The notes: generated by a model not told the origin, from the sequence alone. A stretch of 64,000 nt of DNA from Ascaphus truei (GCA_036426205.1 CM071574.1:10802020-10866019); one strand, 5' to 3'. Shown: positions 23,160-38,591, counted from the stretch's first letter. Translations and numbers: made by a program.

Positions 23160-23700
23160 GGAAAAAAAGACAAAGGCGTAGAGACGCAATAGTGTGATAA
23201 ATTTTACTAGAAAAGCATAAAAAGGATAAAACAGTAATTCCCTTACAGGTATACAAATCTTTAGCGCAATATCACCAGAATAACAAGACTCCGACGATGA
23301 TCCAATACTCTGTTAGATCACTCAGGTAAGCATGTCTGTCTGCAATGATACAATGTAGTGGGGGAGGCTTGTCGAACACTGGTCGCCACTGCTAGAACAC
23401 TCTCCGTGCCCCCTTGCATGGAGAGAAGCTCTGTGATTCTCTTTCACAGATATGCACCTTTCTGCCTTATGTCAGCAGGAGAGATTATGATCAGCCTCTA
23501 ATGATTCAGTCACCGAGTCAGGAACACACTGCAAGGTAAAGAGCCTTCACCAGCTCCATCAGTTGTCGTTAAAAAATGCTTAGTCTGATCAACAGGTGTA
23601 GTGTGAGCTATCAGTACCGAAAAGTCCCACAATGCCCTACACGTTTTGTGGAAGCGGTTTACTTCGTCCGGGGTATTTAGAAAGAGTGTTGCATATGGAT
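23160..23700 (-). repeat. Penelope-type pseudo-LTR-like fragment
   Basis: Shares layout with the element at 8849: an outer edge (gcgtagagacgcaatagtgtga), a middle with tgttagatcactcaggtaagca, and an inner hammerhead-like motif. It is a solitary decayed copy of a different subfamily. Confidence 0.5.
23635..23673 (-). ncRNA. Degenerate hammerhead-like motif
   Basis: On the minus strand: stem I CCC/GGG, core CGGACGA (U4 changed to G), a weakened stem II whose two A-C mismatches fit G-to-A decay, AAAA in place of GAAA, palindromic stem III ACGTGT, and GTA cleavage triplet. Almost certainly inactive. Confidence 0.45.
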
Positions 23701-25499
23701 GTCAAGATTAATGATACTGTGTATATTTTCCTTCCATATTAAATTGTTTTCTGAATTATTATATGAAAATGGTCTACAATGTTTTCATTTTCCTGGTAAT
23801 TGTTTTCATTTTCAAACTAATTAGCACATTTTCCGTACAATATGACCAGTAGTGATATGCACACATATTATGATAATATTATAATGGTAATATCTTAATG
23901 TTGCTTTATTAATGCAATATCTAGTATTAAACTAGCAATTTCACCTACTTGACCATTTATTTTGAAGCTTGTTAGTGCCGTGGAACGTGGCCACCCTGTT
24001 AATACTATAGACAAGAGACACAGTCCCACAATGTGGCCTGCATGGTGCTACTTTTAGTTTCTTTGGAGCACCTCTATGCTATTACCAGTAGGGGGGAAAT
24101 AGAGAGCTTAATATTGGTATTAAGGTTCGGAGGAGGCAGGACATCTAGAGCCTACTGACTGACAAGGATAGAGATGTGGCAATCAGTAGCAGTTCACTTC
24201 ACAAATTTTCTCACCATTTTTTTAAAGAAATATGTAAATCAGGAAAGCCCTAACGTGAAGATTATTTGTTGATTTGCAGGATTAAAATCCGTACCTATTA
24301 ATTTTTTATGTAATTAAAAACAACATTCACCAATACTCATCAACTTTTCTCTTGATAATTGTGCACATCTCAACTTATTTCCAGTTGTTCCACCTCTGAC
24401 CCCTGTATGCTTTAAAATATGAAATATTGGCACATTTTACTACTACATCATAGCCAGTGGTGAAACAACCATATGTGCCGGCGGTTCAGCTGCACTAGGG
24501 GCCATCATCTTTATGGGTCCATCGTCCACACGCCGGGACACTGTTCTGGCACTTATTTTTGCAGCCGGAACAGAAAGGCTTTACTCAGCAAACCTGTTGT
24601 GCAAGGCTTTACCCGACATTGACGGTAGCCCACCCAGGTGGCCCTAAAACAGATGTCAGGCCCTACCGGAAATCAAACCCAACTTTTGCAATCACCGCCT
24701 CGGTCCCTCCGTCACAGCATAAGGGCCCGTTCTACATGTGGGGTCCTCAGGGACTAGTTCCGCTCCTGATCATAGTACACAATTCAGCTTCAGAACTACT
24801 CAACAGGAGGGAAGTTTCAATTCAAAATGTTCTTCACTGCGCCTGATGCATTCTGTAAAGTATCACAGTGTGATAATAAGAACCTATTTTAATATTTTAT
24901 GTAGAATGGAGGAAATAAAGTGAAAAATGGCAGTAAAAAAGAGAATGTACGTGGCCTGCATAATCGATGTGTTTAATACTAAAATAGGCCATTTATTTAA
25001 ATCCATAAATAATGGTTTGCTCATTTCTATATTATAATCTTTTGCCAAATGATAAGGATCAAGATGGATTGGCATACAGATGTGGCAGACGTTATTGCAC
25101 CTACAGTATTATCGCACGATAAAAAGGAAAATTGTGCGATTCGTTTTCAAAATCTCACTATAGTTACCTCTCAATGTGTTTGCATTGGAAATTTCCCAAA
25201 AACAATAGCAACTTGCATAAAAACGCGTTCAAACTCGCACCTGCGGTAATGCCGTCTAGTGCCAGACAATAACCTCTGCATTGTGAATTCTCATTATACT
25301 AGTGCACTGTCAATTTCTAAATATATAGATAAACTAATTCTCTACATTAGTATGTTATAATGCACATATTAGTTATAGATTTTAATTCTGGATCTGGCTT
25401 ATGTAATAGTCAGAAACACGAATGTAAGCTCATTCACGATTTGGTTACAAAATAGACGGAAACTTCCAAAACAATTTAATGTTCCACTAAGCTTTCCTT
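23701..25499. other. Gene-free stretch
   Basis: 24,440-24,830 is locally GC-richer and repeat-like. No reading frame is supported. Confidence 0.45.
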
Positions 25500-28032
25500 G
25501 TTTCTGGAAAAGGGGGTATGAAAGTTAGAATTAAAGCCACCAATAGCAAACCTGGATATCAAAAAAATGACGTTTCTTTTAATGAGCATGATACAAGGAC
25601 GTTTAGTATCCAAAAATATCATGAGCACAAATATTCTCAAAAGTGTTCTGTTGTTTGATTTTCATAAAACAATGATATATTTGATTGTCATTATTACTTT
25701 TTGGACAAAATACTAATTTTTTTTTCTGCCAGTTTCTTGCTCCTCAAAAAGCTCCAACGCTTTACAAACTACCCAAAACAGGTAACTTCAAATGTGCATC
25801 ACTTCAATTAAATAATTCAGTCAACAATTTGTGTTTATAAAGTATTGAACACTTCATTATAGAAACATAAGTAAAATGACTATCATAACCAAAATGAAAA
25901 ATACTGTTCAAATGTAAAAAATGTACTTAAACAAGAACCTGAAAAAGTTTATGATATGCATAACATTGTTCAAGCAAAATTGCACAAGTATTACATAAAT
26001 CAATAGTTTATAAAGGCCTCAATATGGCAAAATTTAGAAATAGGTAGTATGCATGCACATAGTACAACAAAAATCTTATAAAACAGTATTGTTTATAATG
26101 CTTGTACAAAGGGAATAACACACTATTTTTTCATCTATTTGGTTATGGTAGAGAAAAACCAGTTATGATTGGAAGAGGAATCAAAAGCCCTGCATTAAAG
26201 GAGTCAATGTATACCGTATTTGTGCCTTTCAAAATATATAAATATTGTTTTATTGTTCAAGTATTCTCATTTTGCTGACCAAATGTTAAAGGAAAAGAAA
26301 ATATTTTTATTTTCATTTTTTTTTTGTACTTAACATTATACAATACAGTATATGGAAAAAGTAAGGACCAGATTTGATTATGTTCACTTCAGCCTTCAGC
26401 TTTAGATGTACAGTATTAATGTAGTCCGGTTTTTGAAAGGTTGCTCAGGAGATCTGAGTGAGGAAGGAGACGTTTAGGATGTCTTTTGAAGAAAACATGA
26501 AACTGTTATTTACCTTACATAAAAATTCCAGCAAAGAGGGAATACGTACATTTACTAGGCATGATATGAATACTTTAGTTAAGATGTGTGCTTGCATTTT
26601 TTTTCCACCTTTAGTTTTATATTCGGTATCAGGAATAAGATTAAGGGCTATATTATCTTGTGCTCTACTGTATATTAGCTTCAACAGCACTACAGTCCGT
26701 AATGATTTTTCCTCACAATTAGCCAGGCCATTCTTCCTGCTTGTCTGCAGTACATACACAGGCATTATTTGTGTGTGGACTCCTGGGGAAAGTTATTTAA
26801 GTCTCCTGGCTGCCTAAATAGAGCAAAACTGATTTCAAAGAAATGCACCACATTTCTCTAAGAAAATAAAAAACATAGCTTCTATTGATAAATCTAGTTC
26901 TAGTTTTTTTTTTAACAGCTTTGAAAGTTGTGGCACCAGATTTATTAAAGGTAAAACTCCAATTATTTTAATGAAATTATTTGATGGATACAGTGCTAAT
27001 TTTTTTCACCGGTTTTTATCCTAGATTTGCAACATCAGACTTTAGCAAATAATCCCCCCATGTAACTTTCTTTATCAGTGTGGTGGATTTGGGATATTGC
27101 TGATTGAACCGGCAAAGTACTGTACATAGCTATCTTTTTGTTACCAGCCTGGGCTACAAAGGTACTGTAGTGTATGAGTATTTAATTTACCAAAGGGCAA
27201 ATGAAGAATCAACATAATTTAAAAACAATGCACTCCTCCTTTGTAAACTCTGACTCCTTTGTACATTCTAACTCGTTTCGACTCGGGTCAGATTGGGCAG
27301 AACTGTGATGCAGATGTGTACAAAGACAAAATAAAAATAGGTCAAAAGTATGAGCCGACTTATTTTTTCGTTGTAAAATTAATTCTGTGTGTTACTCCAA
27401 TGTATAAATGAAGAAAATGCATATATTGTAAAGTACAACTGCTAAGCTTTTTGTAAAAGTTGAGAATCAGACATATCATAATCAACTGTGACTATGCAAA
27501 TTTATATTGCCTTTGTTGTGTCTTACAACCAAGGCAACTTTAATTACAAAATGTTTTATCCACTGAGAACAAATGTCTAATTTAATGTGTACTGTGTATT
27601 TGTTATCAGCTGGACAAATGTAAGCTCTAATTGGCATATATTAAATGTTCTGAATGTGTATTATTCATTTTACCACTCAAACCAATCTATAACAAGTTAC
27701 TTTTTTTTAATGAAAAGACAAGATTTAACCTAAAAAGTTCATATAAAATGGGCTTCTCATTTTACACTACAAAGAAATAGTGTTACCTTTAGTTTTAACA
27801 AATACAAGGGTGTTTCCTAACAGCAGCGTTATATTTTAAATTGTACTGTAGTGCAGTTTATTCTTCATAAAAATACCATACAAATGGTGTTCTATAGTCA
27901 TCAGCAGAACAAAAATAAATGAAAAAAGAGGTAATGCTGATGACAAAACAATTATAATACTGTTGGTACATAGAAAAGTAATCATATTTTATACATTTAT
28001 ACAGAGTATAAAAGGTAACAGAGCAATAGAGA
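25500..28032 (-). other. lrp1b: Probable LRP1B 3' UTR and proximal downstream flank
   Basis: This AT-rich, largely repeat-free stretch follows the LRP1B stop codon on the minus strand. Candidate AATAAA signals (TTTATT on the plus strand) occur near 27,858, 26,938, 26,249 and 24,990. Sequence alone does not show which is used, so the 3' UTR end is not fixed. Confidence 0.5.
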
Positions 28033-28173
28033 TTAAGCCACAGTCTCCCTTATCGCATTTTCTATTTTCTTTGGAAGAAGTTCTTTTCTCTCTTCAACAC
28101 TGATTAAGGAATTTCGACAGTTGTGACCGTCCACAAATAGTTTTGCATACACTGGATTGGAGTAATTTGTTGG
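28033..28173 (-). CDS. lrp1b: LRP1B terminal coding exon (C-terminal tail)
   Basis: This 141-bp exon encodes the last 46 residues of LRP1B and its TAA stop (28,033-28,035). It starts in phase 0 after a pyrimidine-rich acceptor ending in AG (28,174-28,175). It contains the second cytoplasmic NPxY motif (SNPVYAKL), which in LDL-receptor family members recruits PTB-domain adaptors and drives endocytosis, then a dileucine context (KELLPKK) and the C-terminus IRETVA. The sequence is very close to mammalian LRP1B as I know it, and the ending differs from LRP1. LRP1B is a giant endocytic receptor at the plasma membrane that internalises more slowly than LRP1 and is a frequent deletion target in human tumours. 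Confidence 0.95.
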   Translation of the reverse strand, partial: PTNYSNPVYAKLFVDGHNCRNSLISVEERKELLPKKIENAIRETVA

Positions 28174-29181
28174 CTGAAAATGTAAAGAGAACGTGTCAAT
28201 TTTTCAAATGGGTTTCTATTGTACGTACATGATGAAATGCATCCAAAACGCATGCTCAGAAATGATAGATCCATGATGTGAATTATTCCAATGATGTTTT
28301 GACTTCATAATTGTTGACAACTGATCCGTGTATAACTGACGGTTGCACTCTGAACTTTACCAAATGAATACAAAAATTGTTACACAGGATATTGGAACAT
28401 CAATATAAGAGAATGTATTAACTATTCAACAAGTGAACTGGTTGCGTTTTAGTTCGCCATTTTACCCTCACATTTTGTGGCTTTTGTATTTTTTTTTTTA
28501 ATAACGCAAAATGTTCTTTTCACCAAATGTCTGTTACTTTTCTTTTGTTTCATTAGGGCCTTTGTGACCTGCACATTTGTCATGTGACCTTTGCACATTA
28601 GGATCACATTTTTCTGCCAAAATGTGATGTTTTATCGCAAAAAAAATTGTAAAAAAAAAAATGCTATTTTAACATATCTATATTAGAGAGTTTAGTCCTG
28701 TAAATAATTTTATGTCTGATATTGGTGAAGTAGGAGTAACATTTTAATTACCGGTAATGTCAAATGTTGTTTCAGTTTTCATTTTGTACTTAATGTACAA
28801 TGAAATTACCAAAAGAAAAAGTTATTACCCAAAAAACAAACCAACAAAAATACAAACATCTTGTACAATCTGAGACTATAAAATATACTAGTTTAAAGTA
28901 TTACACACCAACACTGATTAATTGTAGGTTTAATTACAAAATAGTTTGTTTACACTTTCAAATTGGACAGATCATGTGAACAAAAATATGGTTAAACTGC
29001 TACATTATAAAGAACAGAAAATCGAGATGTAGAAAACATGCATTTTCAGTAAATTGTGTCATTAGACGTTTTGTCTGCAAACACACAGTAGCACAAGAAA
29101 ATTTAATGTTTAAGATGGATATCATATGCTTCTTAACCATGCAATGAAATGTGTAGTGATGACAGGTGATTTATTTCTCAC

Positions 29182-29280
29182 CCCAGGAGCGAGAGGTCCT
29201 TTCAGGTCAGAATTTAGGTAGATTGGCGGTGCTGTGTGGGCAAGTTTGAAAGCGGCAGGCCCACCCCCAATGAACCTGGA
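29182..29280 (-). CDS. lrp1b: LRP1B 33-residue cytoplasmic exon
   Basis: Exactly 99 bp, phase 0 to phase 0, coding 33 residues from [17 protein letters not shown] to DLKGPLAPG. The acceptor is tatacag and the donor is G^GTGAGA. This exon is the 33-residue cytoplasmic insertion that LRP1B has and LRP1 lacks. In mammals it is subject to alternative splicing. Because it is symmetrical, skipping keeps the frame and joins exon 32,094-32,238 straight to the terminal exon. The C-terminal part (LKGPL) is best conserved, while the proline-rich middle differs from the mammalian sequence I recall. Confidence 0.9.
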
Positions 29281-29999
29281 CTGTATATAGATAAGTAGTA
29301 TTAATATTTAGGTGCTATTAAACCTTTTTGCTGACAGGCTTTGTAATCTCATATTGTAACACATGTAAACAGAAGATATTAATATTTAGCATCATTCTTT
29401 GTTTTTTTTCTCATATATTTACAACTCTAGTTAAAGGTGCATCCACACTTAGGTTTACATTGAGACATATTTACTAAGCAGTGCAAAGCCATAATACACT
29501 AGAATGGTCCAAAATTATCAATTCTCAGCACCTCTTAGTATACATTGCCCTATATGTTTTAAAAACGGTACCACCAGCTACTTTACCCATTTCACTCATA
29601 CAGAGCAACCTACATGGAAACACGTCCCTCCCTGCTTCCACCACTACAGTTTCTTCTTTGTTCACAGAAACATCAGAACAATAAAGACAACTATAGAAAA
29701 CTGATAAGCAAGTTGGGAAGATATTAAGGCGGGAAGGTGTTATGTGAGGCACAAAGCTGTGTGCCTTCTTTTTGAAGATGTAATCATTAGAAACTTGATT
29801 TTATGTGGAAGAGGAGTGGATGCACCTACAAGGAATGAAAGCTATTCTCTTCCACAATTCCACTGCCAATCAGTGTGTTGTTATGTACATGTTACTTGAT
29901 CCCCAATTGGTGAATCATTTATATATCTCATTAATAATAAAGTAGTCATAAGGATACAAAAATATGTTATACTTTTGATCCCCCCCCCTCCTTTATTTT

Positions 30000-30300
30000 T
30001 TACAGGATGAGAACCACAGGGTCCTTTGGAGCTGAACCACGTAATTTGAGTCATGGATCCCGAGATACTTATTGGGGAAGTTATCTCTGCCCCTCCAGTG
30101 GAAACCGTTCAAATCGCCTGCATCACATGACCCAATAGGAAGCTGCAAAATCACTCTGCAGCATCCTACTGGCCACCCATTTACAGTAAATGCCCCATAG
30201 GAACCAGGAAGTGATACCGGTGATTTCAACGCTAATTATCTCGGGAAATTAAAACATGGCACAGCTCTACAACATCCCCCTGTTCCCATCCTATTGGGAA
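30000..30300. repeat. Repeat-like block in intron
   Basis: GC content rises over this stretch within an AT-rich intron. Phrases such as aggaaccaggaagtgatacc and aattatctcggga have the style of dispersed amphibian repeats. No ends were found. Confidence 0.3.
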
Positions 30301-31847
30301 AATAAGGAGTTAGGTAGCCAGGATTTCTGCTTTAACGCATTCCCTAATTCATACACATATACTTATGTTTTTATTTAATTCATTAATTCATTAAGACTTT
30401 CGCTCCCGTTTTGATGCACGTTCCCAGTACATGATGAGGGCTGGCATTGCAGGGGCCCTTCTGACGTACAGGTACGTTATGCTATTTCTCTATGTGTGAT
30501 TACATTGACCAGTCCATTAGAATGGTGAACGCAACTGGGGGTGTGTAGTGACTATTCGATCGCTTCCCAAACCAATCATGTGGTCACAATCCCAGGAGTG
30601 AAAAGGTAAATGTCTTTTATATCGGACTTGGTAACAATTCTAACTACTGAATAAAGCTTTCTGGTTTAAAATGGTCAATTATCACTCTTAATTTGTTCTC
30701 TTACCCTGTATATCTACACAATTAGAATCAATCAATCCATCCACTAGACCTTTTATTTCAACTTATTTAAAAAGATTGCTTGCAGTACATTTCGAGAAAA
30801 TCTTTACAATTATTTTTATTCTACGGGTATTTATTTCTTGTCAGAACAGAAATAAAGGATATGCCCTCTATGTACACAAACATTTTTTACATGGCATTTT
30901 AAAATATGATTATTGGCACTAACTTAAACTGATTTATCAACTGTGCATGAATAAACTATATGTGTAATTAAACAAATGAGAACAGTAGTAGTCAGAACAA
31001 ATGTGAGGATGTACTGATAAACAGGCAGATTAAGCAGAAAGGTTTGCTGATTTGCTTTACGTCAATGGTACACAATGAGCCACTAACACATGAATACAGA
31101 AATGTCTTTTCATTGAACTTTGCTACTTATTTAATGCAGTTAACCACATACACATGTAGCAGAGACTGCAGATACGATCACTGGTGGTTTCCAGCAAGGA
31201 AAAAGTTTTACTGTTTGTTCAACGCTACAAATTAGGGGTAATAATCTTGACGGAGCAGCGGTTGGAAGATTTTACTCTGTCATGTCTTCAAAGTTTACTC
31301 AGAGCTGCTATTCGTGTAGAGATGTGCCTAGACTTACCCTTCCGGAATCCACAGGGAAAAAAAGCATTTTTCTGCGGCTAAAGGGAAAGGTGAAGACCGC
31401 GATCAGCGGCGGCGGTTCAATGTGAGCTAACTTGTTGCCTACGGCTAATTTCTCCGCAACAGGGAAAAAGTCAATTTTCCCGCGGCTTTCACAGACTATG
31501 TGAAGTGTTAAGGTGACCACGTCTGCACTGCACATGAATCTTACAGAAAAATAGTGTCGTCAGCAGTGATTCTGCCTGTATTTAGAGTACACAGACCCAT
31601 ACATCGGCTTAATTAGCGTACTACTATATTTTGCCTTTTGATTGCAGAATTCCATCCTCCATTTGTTGTGGTCACATAAGAAAATGTTAACTATACTTTC
31701 ATTATTAATGATTAGCTCAAGGTTGTTTTGTATCTGTAACTAGGATTGATTACAACTGTAAACTCTTTCTTGTTTTTAGCATATGGTTATTTTACTTCAT
31801 CATTAAGCCCTAAATGTATCAAAGTGTAGTTGATTTATCTCCTAGAA

Positions 31848-32034
31848 CAGAGCTGGTCAACTCCAGTCGTCAAGGGCAACCAACAGGTCAGCTTTTAAGG
31901 ATATCCCTGCTTCATCACAGCTGGCTCAATCTGTCTTTGACTGAGCCACTGATTGAGCCACCTGTGCTGAAGCAGGGATATCCTTGAAACCGGACCTGTC
32001 GGTGGCCCTTGAGTACTGGAGTTAGCCACCCCTG
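31848..32034. mobile_element. hAT-type palindromic MITE, copy 3
   Basis: 187 bp, same family as 7953 and 14,435, with central tgactgagccactgattgag. Flanks are tcctagaa (31,840-31,847) and ccctagaa (32,035-32,042), an 8-bp duplication with one mismatch. It lies in an LRP1B intron only 60 bp past the donor site at 32,094. Confidence 0.85.
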
Positions 32035-32093
32035 CCCTAGAAACCTGCAGTGTGAGGATAAGTATTTATTTGTATGGTTAAATAAGATGTTAC

Positions 32094-32238
32094 CTTATCT
32101 AGCTCTATGATGAAATTCGGATCTAGAAGACTTCCATCATTATGATCATGGTCCACTTCGTACATGTTATAAGATGGATTTCCAATTTCTACGTTCATCC
32201 CTCCATTTATTATAGGCTGCCTTCGGATTGTTTTTGCC
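32094..32238 (-). CDS. lrp1b: LRP1B juxtamembrane cytoplasmic exon
   Basis: 145 bp: one base completing a codon from the previous exon, then 48 codons from AKTIRRQPI to IIELDK. Acceptor cttgcag, donor AAG^GTAACA. It carries the first NPxY motif (GNPSYNMYEV), the membrane-proximal sorting and tyrosine-phosphorylation site of LRP1/LRP1B tails. The acidic run after it (DHDHNDG) is diagnostic of LRP1B; LRP1 differs here. The frame fits the TM exon upstream (codon split AG^G, Arg) and the 33-residue exon downstream (phase 0). Confidence 0.95.
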
Positions 32239-32980
32239 CTGCAAGTGGTACAAACATATACAGTCATTTCACATTGTATGACCTCTATTGCGACTGAAGT
32301 TATGCACGTTGCATACAAATATATTGTTAAAAGTGCAGAATTCACTACATATTCAAGTTCATATTTATTAACTGGTGATATAGTATGACATAAAACAGCT
32401 TCTGGAGCCAGGAGACATCTTACAGTCTATTAAAGTGAATAAGCCATAGGTTTTTTTCTGGCAGTATGTGTCTAGGCAACGCTCTGTTTAGTAAATATGG
32501 CCCTATGTGTTATGGAAATGATCCAAACGGTGAAGAGTTTGTTACCAAACATTAACTTTTAACAGTTCAGCTATTATGCCAAGTAATATGTAGAGTTGCA
32601 CTAAACATCTCAGTAATGAATGGAATCCCTAACATACAGTATGCATTACTAGGGAGTGAAGTTCACTTCGATTGATGCGCAAATCCCCAATGTTCATACC
32701 AGCATTACACTGAAAACTCCTTTTGAATTTGAGGAAATAGAGAAACAAAAATGCTTGTATTTGCTAAATGATAATTAGCTATATTTGACCTAAAATCACC
32801 AAAAAATAAATAACAGTATCTTTAAATACACACACAGTAATAGATAAGTTATTAAATCCAAGTTCAAACATGCAGTAATGACTTAAGGTATTTGAGGTTA
32901 CTGTATACTGCAGATGTCTGCATGCATCACATTTTGACACATTACTGTACACATTATTCCCAGTATATCTTTGTAATTTA

Positions 32981-33103
<123 letters not shown>

Positions 33104-33853
33104 TTAACAGATTTTCAGATGATCAGAATTAGAGATGTTTGGATATTTTACAGAAGAAATGTGCTTGTTTTTTTGCAAACGTTATTGCAACCCGTGGCGC
33201 GCTCTTCTGCGTGGGAGATGGTGCAATAGTGCTGCCCCTTCTCTCGCATGGCTGATTTAAAACAATGGCGGCTTCTCCCACTTAAGCAGTGTCTATGTCC
33301 CGTTGGAGCGCGCTAAGAGATGGAATAACTTGTAGGTTGTATGTATAGCGATACCTCGGACAACGAACAACGTTACTATTCTTTACACCATGCCGGTCAC
33401 TACCACATATTTGCATTAATTCCTCTTTCTTAAAACTTCCCTTGTGTGTGAAACTAAATACATTGAAACTTGGTTGCACAGCAATTCGTATAGAAAATAA
33501 GTCATATTATATTTTATTTATTTTCAATTTCAACTTAAAAAAAAAAATATGAATAAACATAATACCTGATCAGTATAATTATTAATTTGAAAAAGGATAT
33601 AGATGACCATATTCAGGTTTCTTTTTCTCTATTATAACTATTATTTCAATTGCTAATAGAATAAACTGCAAATATTTTGTTCTAGGGAATTAAAATTCAT
33701 AAGAAAATACCCTATTTTATGCTAGATTAACAGCACGGTAAAGAAATGCTGCTGTCGGCACAGGTGAACTTTACAATACTTATTCCCTTATAATGATTAA
33801 TATTAAATCAGTACTTGTTCAGTTAAAGCTTTTAAATCGAACAATACGTCTCA

Positions 33854-36021
<2,168 letters not shown>

Positions 36022-37684
36022 CAGTGATGTGAAAAAGAAAGTACACTCTCTTTGAATTCTATGGTTTTACATATCAGGACATAATAACAATTATCTGTTC
36101 CTTAGCAGGTCTTAATATCAGGTAAATACAACCTCAGATGAACAACAACACATGACATATTACACCGTGTCATGATTTATTTAACAAAAATAAAGCCAAA
36201 ATGGAGAAGCCATGTGTGAAAAACTAAGTACAGTACACCTTATGATTCAATAGCTTGTAGAACCACCTTTAGCAGCAATAACTTGAAGTAATTGTTTTCT
36301 GTATGACTTTATCAGTCTCTCACATCGTTGTGGAGGAATTTTGGCCCACTCTTCTTTACAACGTTGCTTCATTGAGGTTTGCAGGCATTTGTATATGCAC
36401 AGCTCTCTTAAGGTCCAGCCACAGCATTTCAATGGTGTTGAGGTCTAGACTTTGACTGGGCCATTGCAACACCTTGATTATTTTCTTTTTCAGCCATTCT
36501 GTTGTATATTTGCTGGTGTGCTTGGGATCATTGTCCTGTTGCCTGACCCTATTTCAGCCAAGCTTTAGCTGTCGGACAGATGGCTTCACATTTGACTCTA
36601 GAATACTTTGGTATACAGAGGAGTTCATGGTCGACCCAATGACTGCAAGGTTCCCAGGTCCTGTGGCTGCAAAAACAAGCCCAAATCCTCACCCCTCCAC
36701 CACCGTGCTTGACAGTTGGTATGAGGTGTTTGTGCTGATATGCTGTATTTGGTTTACGCCAAACGTGGCGCTGTGCATTATGGCCAAACATCTCCACTTT
36801 GGTCTTGTCTGTCCAAAGGACATTGTTCTAGAAGGCTTGTGGTTTGTTCAGATGCAACTTTGCAAACCAAAGTCGAGCTGACATGTTTTTTTCTAGCGAA
36901 AAGAGGCTTTCTCTGCCAACCATTCAAGAAAAACATACTTGTTCACTCTTTTTCTAATTGTACTGTCATGAACTTTAACATTTAACATGCTAACTGAGGC
37001 CTGTAGAGTCTGAGATGTAACTCTTGGTTTTTTTGCAATTTCTCTGAGCATTGCACGGTCTGACCTTGTGGTGAATTTGCTGGGACGTCCACTCCTGGGA
37101 AGATTGGTAACAATCTTGAATGTTTTCCACTTTTGAATAATCTTTCTCACTGTAGAATGATGGACTTTAAATTGTTTGGAAATGGCCTTATAACCCTTCC
37201 CAGATTGATGGGTAGCAAAAATTGCTTCTCTAACATCATTGCTGATATATTTCCTCCTTGACATTGTGTTAACACACACCTGAATGCTCCAGACCAGCAA
37301 ACTGCTAAAACTTCGGCTTTTATAGAGGTGGTCACACTTGCTGATGTTCAATTAATCAAGGGCATTTGATTAGCAGCACCTGTCTGCTACTTAGCATCTT
37401 AATTCCTATGGAAAAAAAACACACAGATACCCAGCAAGCTCTCAGAAACCAAGGAAGCAGTAAGGGTGAACTGTACATAGTTTTCCACACATATCTTCTC
37501 CCTTTTGGCTTTATTTTTATTAAATAAATCATGACACGTTTTTAATATGTCATGTGCTGTTGTTCATCTGAGGTTGCCTTTACCTAATTTTAAGACCTGC
37601 TAAAGAACAGATGATTGTTATTATGTCCTGATATGTAAAACCATAGAATTCAAAGAGGGTACTTTCTTTTTCACACAACAACCG
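36022..37684 (-). mobile_element. Tc1-type DNA transposon with long inverted repeats
   Basis: A 1.66-kb element flanked by TA on both sides (36,020-36,021 and 37,685-37,686). The two ends are inverted repeats of roughly 210 bp, sharing gtgaaaaagaaagtac, ttgaattctatggttttac, atatcaggacataataac and cctcagatgaacaaca. Long inverted repeats of this sort are typical of the IR/DR group of Tc1-like elements. It lies in the large LRP1B intron in the same orientation as the gene. The extreme tips differ (cagtgatgtg against cggttgttgtg), so the right tip has decayed. Confidence 0.9.
36247..37351 (-). pseudogene. Tc1-type transposase, broken
   Basis: The transposase of the element is read in three minus-strand pieces. 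The N-terminal piece (37,265-36,893) starts MSRRKYISNDVREAI and contains paired-type helix-turn-helix domains (KGYKAISKQF, HHSTVRKII) and the linker GRPSKF. The central piece holds the first catalytic Asp (LWTDKTKVEM, about 36,820) and the HVWRKPN and GGGGVRIWACF blocks. The C-terminal piece holds the second Asp ([11 protein letters not shown], about 36,520) and the Glu ([14 protein letters not shown], about 36,450), giving DD34E. All three catalytic residues survive, but frameshifts and stops break the chain, so it makes no active enzyme. Confidence 0.88.
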
Positions 37685-37779
37685 TATCTATAAATATAAT
37701 ATATATATATAGATATATTATATCTATAATATATCTTCTATATAATTATCTATACTATAATAGTATATAGCCATGCATA

Positions 37780-38591
37780 ACAATGGTCTACAGTCATCTC
37801 TCCTGCTGGCAGCAAGACCTGGTAAGTAACAGGAATGCCAGCAGTAATCATGGAGGTTTGTCCTCACACCCTGGTGAGGTGCCCTATGTATGGATGGGAG
37901 TGGCAACATGCTCTTAGTCCATAGTTAGTGACATCAGAGATGTGCCTGCCTACTGAGGTATATAAGGCACTGCACTGCCTAAAGTTAGAGGTGTGGTTGC
38001 TGCGGTTGATGCTGCAAGGTGAAGGCGAAGCAGCAAGTTCTGATGTGCCCACTAGTGCAGTAACTAGTGGCACCGTTTTATATCCATTTAGAGAAGGCCA
38101 ACTGTGTCCAGGGACCTGGCACAGGGGTGATCTCCCTACGGGGAGAGGGGATCCCACTGCATTGGGAGGGCGTACCTTTTAAAGGGAAACATGGAGCAAT
38201 GTGCGGCTGAAGAACTGACTGTGAGGGGCAGCTGGCCCATATCACCACGCACAATAAAGATGACTTGTTCAACGAGAACCCCATGGTGTGAGTCTGCAAT
38301 TACTCTCCAGGGGCCATCACCACCAAGAAGGAGTTCCTCATCAGAACCATCTCCCTGCGGACGCAGAGATCCTGATGAGGTGGAGGCGCTGCTCATGATG
38401 TAGGTAGGACTCGCACCCACTACCTCAGCTGCCTGTCTGGCTTGACATCCCCTAATACCATCATGCAGGAGACTCAGGAGTCCTGTTGCCTACAGGTGCA
38501 CCACCAGACACGAACATGTAATGGGGGCTGGATAGACCACAGGGGCCAATGTGAGATTGGGTGGGTCAGACCAAAGGGAACACCCGTTACA
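37780..38591 (+). repeat. Candidate LTR with TATA box, poly(A) signal and primer site
   Basis: A TATA box, gaggtatataaggcac, is at 37,957-37,972. An AATAAA lies at 38,251-38,256. The right end reads cacccgttaca, followed after two bases by tggaggtgctgctgagat (38,594-38,611). A TGG-starting 18-mer just past a CA end has the position and form of a tRNA primer-binding site. I did not match it to a tRNA. The left end is not fixed, and no second LTR was seen. Confidence 0.5.

Noticed and set aside
26458..26817. 119-codon open frame, plus strand, with its minus-strand shadow
   Set aside because: Lies in the probable 3' UTR or flank of LRP1B and has no recognised domain.
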